A stretch of DNA of 64,000 nucleotides. Origin: Bathymodiolus brooksi (lineage: Eukaryota; Mollusca; Bivalvia; Mytilida; Modiolidae). The stretch spans positions 102,045,505-102,109,504 of the forward strand of contig OY804575.1 in the NCBI GenBank assembly GCA_963680875.1, given 5' to 3'. A model generated the notes under the pieces. It searched no databases and was not told the origin of the DNA. It saw only the letters and a list, made by a program, of their open reading frames with translations. Both the position numbers and the translations under genes were made by a program. Position 1 is the first letter of the stretch, and every line of letters begins with the position of its first letter. Positions 27,301 through 36,300 of the stretch are shown here, in pieces.

Positions 27301-30300
27301 TAAGTACAGTTACATCAGTTAGACATAAATCTTCTAGTTTAAACTAGAGCAACTAAGTACAGTTACATCAGTTAGACATACATCTTCTAGTTTAAACTAG
27401 AACAACTAAGTACAGTTACATCAGTTAGACATACATCTTCTAGTTTAAACTAGAACAATTAAGTACAGTTACATCAGTTAGACATACATCTTCTAGTTTA
27501 AACTAGAGCAACTAAGTACAGTTACATCAGTTAGACATAAATCTTCTAGTTTAAACTAGAGCAACTAAGTACAGTTACATCAGTTAGACATAAATCTTCA
27601 AGTTTAAACTAGAACAATTAAGTACAGTTACATCAGTTAGACATAAATCTTCTAGTTTAAACTAGAGCAACTAAGTACAGTTACATCAGTTAGACATACA
27701 TCTTCAAGTTTAAACTAGAACAACTAAGTACAGTTACATCAGTTAGACATACATCTTCTAGTTTAAACTAGAGCAACTAAGTACAGTTACATCAGTTAGA
27801 CATACATCTTCTAGTTTAAACTAGAGCAACTAAGTACAGTTACATCAGTTAGACATACATCTTCTAGTTTAAACTAGAACAATTAAGTACAGTTACATCA
27901 GTTAGACATACATCTTCTAGTTTAAACTAGAGCAACTAAGTACAGTTACATCAGTTAGACATAAATCTTCAAGTTTAAACTAGAACAATTAAGTACAGTT
28001 ACATCAGTTAGACATAAATCTTCTAGTTTAAACTAGAGCAACTAAGTACAGTTACATCAGTTAGACATACATCTTCAAGTTTAAACTAGAACAACTAAGT
28101 ACAGTTACATCAGTTAGACATACATCTTCTAGTTTAAACTAGAGCAACTAAGTACAGTTACATCAGTTAGACATACATCTTCTAGTTTAAACTAGAGCAA
28201 CTAAGTACAGTTACATCAGTTAGACATAAATCTTCTAGTTTAAACTAGAGCAACTAAGTACAGTTACATCAGTTAGACATACATCTTCAAGTTTAAACTA
28301 GAGCAACTAAGTACAGTTACATCAGTTAGACATACATCTTCTAGTTTAAACTAGAGCAACTAAGTACAGTTACATCAGTTAGACATACATCTTCTAGTTT
28401 AAACTAGAGCAACTAAGTACAGTTACATCAGTTAGACATAAATCTTCTAGTTTAAACTAGAGCAACTAAGTACAGTTACATCAGTTAGACATACATCTTC
28501 TAGTTTAAACTAGAACAATTAAGTACAGTTACATCAGTTAGACATACATCTTCTAGTTTAAACTAGAGCAACTAAGTACAGTTACATCAGTTAGACATAC
28601 ACCTTCTAGTTTAAACTAGAACAATTAAGTACAGTTACATCAGTTAGACATACATCTTCTAGTTTAAACTAGAACAATTAAGTACAGTTACATCAGTTAG
28701 ACATACATCTTCTAGTTTAAACTAGAGCAACTAAGTACAGTTACATCAGTTAGACATACATCTTCTAGTTTAAACTAGAGCAACTAAGTACAGTTACATC
28801 AGTTAGACATACATCTTCTAGTTTAAACTAGAACAATTAAGTACAGTTACATCAGTTAGACATACATCTTCTAGTTTAAACTAGAACAATTAAGCACAGT
28901 TACATCAGTTAGACATACATCTTCTAGTTTAAACTAGAGCAACTAAGTACAGTTACATCAGTTAGACATACATCTTCTAGTTTAAACTAGAACAATTAAG
29001 TACAGTTACATCAGTTAGACATAAATCTTCTAGTTTAAACTAGAGCAACTAAGTACAGTTACATCAGTTAGACATACATCTTCTAGTTTAAACTAGAGCA
29101 ACTAAGTACAGTTACATCAGTTAGACATACATCTTCTAGTTTAAACTAGAGCAACTAAGTACAGTTACATCAGTTAGACATACATCTTCTAGTTTAAACT
29201 AGAACAATTAAGTACAGTTACATCAGTTAGACATAAATCTTCTAGTTTAAACTAGAGCAACTAAGTACAGTTACATCAGTTAGACATACATCTTCTAGTT
29301 TAAACTAGAGCAACTAAGTACAGTTACATCAGTTAGACATACATCTTCAAGTTTAAACTAGAACAATTAAGTACAGTTACATCATTTAGACATAAATCTT
29401 CTAGTTTAAACTAGAACAATTACGGATGAAATCTACTAGTTTAAACTAGAACAATTACGGATGAAATCTACCAGTTTAAACTAAAACAATTCTACCAGTT
29501 TAAACTAGAACAATTAAAAACGATACCATCAGTTTGGCATAAATCTGTCAAAAAATGAATTAAAATGTTAAAAGTTTATGTGATGGATGCCAAATGAAAG
29601 CAAAACCTCACATGTATTTTGTACAGATGAGCTTGCAGTGGAGACAACTTGGGGGACATAACTCAACAGGATTTCTAGAGAAAAAGACATGAAAATAATG
29701 ATTTCTTGGTTAAATATCATACTTATGCAAATTTCTGCAATAAATTGTCTTCTTCTATAATGGAACTCGCATTTAATACTAATAAATTACAACAAAATCA
29801 ATTAAGGGAACAATATAGCTATGCAGTTTTGTCTTCCTTATTATTTCCATACAAACCTTTTGTTAGATGGAGCATCTCTTTTTCGTGGTTCTCAATGAGG
29901 CCTTTCTCTATTTGTTGCAGCAATTTCTGTCGTCTGTATTGGTCAATATAGGGTGTTGTGAAGGGCAGTTTACCAACAAGCATGGCATACATAATAACAC
30001 CACTGAAAATACATAGATAAGACATATATGTCATATGGGAAATAAGATATCGCATTATAATCAAAATGTGTAAAATCTTATGTAAACTTTCATTCTGAGG
30101 GCACCAAAATTGAGATTTTATTTCAGTTGACCCATTGTCAGCAAATAACAGTTTGTTAATTTGTTTATTTCAAGTGACCTATTATTGGTTATAGTAATCT
30201 CCCTCTTGTAAGGGAGACAACATGGTGGTGATAGTGATCGCATGGTAGTTGGATTTACAACTACCTGTGCAATCACCACTAACACTGTGAGTTCGAACCC

Positions 30301-33300
30301 TCTTCATGGCGAGGTATACTCGACACAACATTATGTGATAAAGTTTGTCCGTGATTTGCGACAGGTTGGTTGTTTTCCCTGGTTTCCTCCACCAATAAAA
30401 CTGACCGCCACGATATAACTGAAATATTGTTGAAAGTGGAGTTAAACAGCATCAAACCAAACCAATTTAATTTTTAAGAGTTGAAACCCTTTCAATTATC
30501 TCCCTTTATTTCTACACTCCATGATATATCATTACAACATATTATATAGTAGTGTAGGAATTTATTTTTCATTAGCGACTGCCATGAGTTCTTACAAACA
30601 TTACACCCTTTAATTTATCTTTAAAGAAGAAATACAATTTTTTTTACATGCCTTCATAGGATGCAACAGTCCAAATTTTTTAGTATACATGTATATGGTG
30701 GGAACAAATCACATTTCGATTAGATGATAATGATAATGTCTGCTTTGTACTAGACCAACATGCTTATTTTGATTTTTTATAGTGCTAGCTCACTTAAACA
30801 GTCAGCAGGTAGACACATAGCTCCACTCAGGACACATTATCCTGATACAGAGACAACCAGACACATTATCCTGATACAGAGACAACCAGACACATTATCC
30901 TGATACAGAGACAACCAGACACATTATCCTGATACAGAGACAACCAGACACAGTATCCTGATACAGAGACAACCAGACACATTATCCTGATACAGAGACA
31001 ACCAGACACAGTATCCTGATACAGAGACAACCAGACACAGTATCCTGATACAGAGACAACCAGACACAGTATCCTGATACAGAGACAACCAGACACATTA
31101 TCCTGATACAGAGACAACCACAGTATCCTGATACAGAGACAACCAGACACAGTATCCTGATACAGAGACAACCAGACACAGTATCCTGATACAGAGACAA
31201 CCAGACACAGTATCCTGATACAGAGACAACCAGACACAGTATCCTGATACAGAGACAACCAGACACAGTATCCTGATACAGAGACAACCAGACACAGTTT
31301 CCTGATACAGAGACAACCAGACACATTATCCTGATACAGAGACAACCAGACACAGTATCCTGATACAGAGACAACCAGACACATTATCCTGATACAGAGA
31401 CAACCAGACACAGTATCCTGATACAGAGACAACCAGACACATTATCCTGATACAGAGACAACCAGACACATTATCCTGATACAGAGACAACCAGACACAG
31501 TATCCTGATACAGACAACCAGACACACTATCCTGATACAGAGACAACCAGTCTTTGTTTTTACTACTTAAAGACATAACATTTTAAGTATGAAAATTTAG
31601 AAATCTAATTTTATGTATTTGATGTTGTGTTTATATATTCAGGTAAAGAGTCCTCATCCATGTCATTGTGCTTATGCTTACCATTATCAGCTGTTGTTTA
31701 TCAGTAACTCCCAGCCCACTTTACCATAAATACATGTATTGACATTTTAATGTGCATGTCTCCCTGCATGTCTCCCGCTCAGGCTGATCAGATGTTTCTG
31801 GTTTAATGCTGAATACTTAATGGTGAAGCAATAACTGCCAATTTCGAAGTCTTTGATCAGACCAGGGCTTGAACCCACATTCAAGGTGAACATTCTAACC
31901 ATTATCCCAACAATGAGGTTGGTTGGTATATTTATATGAATTGTAAAAATATATGGAGGGTTGTAAAGACTATAAAAACACAAAGAACCTACAGTGCCCA
32001 GATATCAACTTCAGGACCATATTTTTCACTCGTACTAAAGAGTTCTGGGGCAGCATATTCCAAAGATCCACAATGTGTTTTCATCATTTCATCTCTTGTG
32101 AAGGTGTTACTCAGGCCAAAATCTGAAAGAAAAACATATGTGTATCAAATGGTCAAAGGGGAATAACCTGTAAATATAATACATGATAACATTGCTGAGG
32201 ACTGACTATTTACTGGTCATTTCTGCCTTTAAAAAGTGACCAGTGTTAGGATATCCTTCATCACCATTTAAGGGCTATCACTGCTTCAAAATCAAAACAA
32301 AAAAAACAAAAAAACCAAGTACACATATTCATTCTCAGATAAAGATTGTATTTCAAATTTCATTAAAATCCATGAAATAAAGACAAAATAATGCTTAAAA
32401 TTCCATTTTACTTATTTCCAGAGTTTTTCACAAAGAACACTATCCCTGTATTTTTTCTTCATTTTCGAACTTAAAGTAATATTACACCAGTTTTGGGTGA
32501 AGAAAATTTTCCCCTGAAAATTCAATTTGGAATACGGCGGTACCTTTACTAAGCTATTCATGCATGTTTCAAGTCGAAATATGTTTCCAACAATTAGAAA
32601 TCTGTAAATCTGTGTGCATGTTTACCGTCCTTGCCATTGTTGTGGAGACTGATTAACTTTCGGTTGTCTTGTTCCGATGATTGCCGATCATGACCTCGTG
32701 AAGAAAAGATAAACAATCATGGATGCTGAGGTAAGCACGCACACATTCCTGACAATGATTATTGAGGAATCTGTCTGTTTCATGTCGTGTGAACCCATTT
32801 TTTTTTGCAATTATTCTTATGTGGTACACACGGAATATATTTTTATTTTTTTTCATCAACTGAACATTGCGCATGAGCGATAATCTCCCCGAAAGAGTTC
32901 AAATCTTGAGTCATACACATATCCTTTGCATTACTGTACAGGACAACATAATTATCTGCTGTCAAATATTTTGCGATTTGCTCTTAAAATCTGCTTTCGA
33001 GCAAATTTTTAATGTTATGCAGTTGATTTTAGTTAAAACAAGATGAACTGTGAGCTTATGCTCACTTATGATACACCCGCTCTTCGGCAAACAGGAAGTA
33101 GGAATCTGAAGGGTCAAAAAACACTTCCCACAATATGGGGTACCTATATGAAGCTTGTGACCAAATATCAGATCTCTGCCATCAATAGTAGCTGAGAAAA
33201 ATGTGACAAAAAATGTGCATATATGTTCAATGTGTATAGAAACCAACTAAGTCGGCAAACAGGAAGTAGGAATCTGACGAGTCCAAAAACGCTTCCCACA

Positions 33301-36300
33301 ATATGGCATACCTAGATGAATCTTGTGACCAAATATCAGATTTATGCCATCAATAGTTGCTGAGAAAAATGCGACTAAAAATGGGCATATACAAAATGTA
33401 TGTGCAATGTGTATAAAAATCAACAAAGTCGGCAAACAGGAAGTAGGAATCTGATAGGTCCAAAAACCCTTCCCACGATATGGGGTACCTATATGAAGCT
33501 TGTGACCAAATATCAGATTTCTGCCATCAATAGTTGCTGAGAAAAATGTGACGAAAAATGAGCATATATGTTCAATGTGTATAAAAATCAACAAAGTCGG
33601 CAAACAGGAAGTAGGAATCTAATGGGTCCAAAAATGCTTCCCACGATATGGGGTACCTATATGAAGCTTGTGACCAAATATCAGATTTCTGCCATCAATA
33701 GTTGCTGAGAAAAATGTGACGAAAAATGTGCATATATGTTCAATGTGTATAAAAACCAACTAAGTCGGCAAACAGGAAGTAGGAATCTGACGGGTCCAAA
33801 AACGCTACCCACAATATGGTATACCTATATGACGCTTGTGACCAAATATCAGATTTCTGCCATCAACAGTTACTGAGAAAAATATCTTGGATGGACGGAC
33901 AGACGGACAGAGGTAAAACAGTATACCCCCCTCCCCCTTCGGGGAGCGGGGGTATAATTAAGTGACATATTAAGTGAAAATATTTAATCCCAAAATTCCA
34001 CGATATTTGCCTTTCATATTACTTTAAGCATGCTATAAATTAAGTTTTTCAAGGACCACAACTCTTACAAAAAAAAAATTGCCTATGGCATTCATTTTTG
34101 GCAATATATTGTCCAGTATAACTGCCATGTGATAGGCAGTCGACACAAAGCTTCTGTATCAAATTTTAATGGAATCTACGAACAAGATAATAAATAAATA
34201 AATCACCTAGAGGATTTACAACACAAATGAATATCCATTTCTATACTCTTATTTCCTAGTTATAGCAATGGATTTGTAAAACAGTTGAAAGGGGGGCCTT
34301 AACACAGACCAGCACATGAAAACTTTAAAATATTCATTTCAAGGAAAATAAGGGAAGAAGATCAATAAGTTATAAGAAGAAATGTTCCCCTCCTTTCCCC
34401 TCATTTTTTTTTTTTTGGTTAATCACATATAACTCTACGTAGCAATTATACTGGACATATTAAGACAATATTACAAGAGGCTTCTATTATCATTATAGTA
34501 AATTGTGAGTTTTACTTTCGTTCCTGATAAGGTGTACTTGATACAACCTAATGCTATCATATTGTAAGAAACATATAGAAGGTCAGTGGTTTTCTCCAGG
34601 GCCCTTATTTGCTCCATCAACAAAACAAGACTACAGCAGTTCCCATGTTATAAGGCTACTCCCACCAACGACCAACCCTCTTATCATTCCGGATTTCAGA
34701 TTCACTGAGAAATATCACTAAACTGTCCCTCTCAAGAAAGGCCATCTCTCTTATTAGTCCACTTAAGGTGTGGTCTTATAAGAGAGAGACTACTGTACAC
34801 TGTACGGTGATATAACTGAATATTCACACAAAATGTCAATATTTTTATTAATGAAAATTGAAATACTGGCATAGACTAAAAATGTACATTGCACTCATTT
34901 AAATATATCCTATATAGATGAGGCCATTGTTGTCGTGATCGTATGGTAGTTGGATTTATAACTACCTATGCAATCAGTGCCTATCACCTCTGAAGTTGTG
35001 AGTTCGAATCCTGCTCATGGTAAGGTGTATTCGATACAACATATGTGATAAAATTTGTCAGTGACTTGCTACAGGTCGGTGGTTTTCTCCGGGTTCTCCA
35101 GTTTCCTCCACTCTTAAAACTGACCGCCACGATACAACTGAAATATTGTTGAAAGTGACGTAAAACACCATAACCCTAACCCCTATATAAACCCGTTATT
35201 TTAAACCTTCATGGGTGTTTTTTAAATCCTAAACAGCTACAAGATGTACATGTACATGGTTATTGTCCATTGAAAGTAACATGAAACTAATTATGTTAAA
35301 TATCAGTAAGGAAACCAATTATTCTCTTTCTAATTACATTTCAAGCGAAAAATGATGTAAATTGCAATGTTTAGACACTGTAATTCATAATTAACATTAA
35401 TCAGAAAATATATAACGACAAAAAAGTTTGTTCAGATCATCTTGGTAAAATTGGATTGCATGCACGGCTCGTAACACAGGTGCTAAAAAAACACTATGCA
35501 ACAATATTTCCAATTACAGCTACCATAACAACATTTGTCTCAAAACCATTGATAAATCATTTCTCTATTTAGTCAGATAAACAATTCCGTAGAGGGTATC
35601 ACATACGATTTGGTTTTCTCAATCAATATACTTATTCTACCCTATTCCGTTTTATTGTCCATAAATAGCATTACACAGCAAATTATCTTTGGATTTTTTT
35701 TTGTCCACTTCAGTCAATAATACTATTGCTGCTAGACATGATACCACTAAGGCAGTGTTGTACGTGGATGTTTACATTTTGTTACGTGAACGTGATCGGT
35801 AGAATATTTCAAAAGAAATATTATAAAAAAAAATCATTCTGACGTAAATGGTTATAAAAATCAATCATTTTACTATTAACCGAATATTGATTTTCTAAAT
35901 CTCCGTTTGATACAAGATATGCAAGTTTTTCTAATTACCGAGGAAAAAGACTAAAAACTTCTTTCAAGCATGTAGGATCACACGAGAATTTTGTTTTATA
36001 TCTTATGTCAAAGGATATTTATCATATAAACATGTTAATGCTTGTTCCAAATTTCAACCTTTAGGAATTTATTATTTATTAAATATGTACAATGAAAACA
36101 ACATGAAAACAACATAATTATCCTAATATCAAGATGTATCACTTAAATTTTTAACAGCTGCAACTTATTTAACATTAACCTTATTTTATTCAAAAGGGGC
36201 ATGCTATACCACATAAGAGAACATGGTTTTCTCCGGGTACTCCGGTTTCCTCCAACGATAAAACTGACTTCCATTCTATAACTGAAATAGTGTTGAAAGT

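Noticed and set aside
18643..29400. CRISPR-like regular repeats
   Set aside because: Units are directly contiguous with no unique spacers, and the setting is a eukaryotic intron.
30222..30330. Possible tRNA gene
   Set aside because: A- and B-box-like motifs belong to SINE heads followed by SINE bodies; no cloverleaf with a proper acceptor stem was seen in any copy.
30866..31517. Minus-strand frames in the 29-bp repeat (up to 188 codons)
   Set aside because: Same reason: a stop-free unit of a length not divisible by three inside a SINE-derived array.
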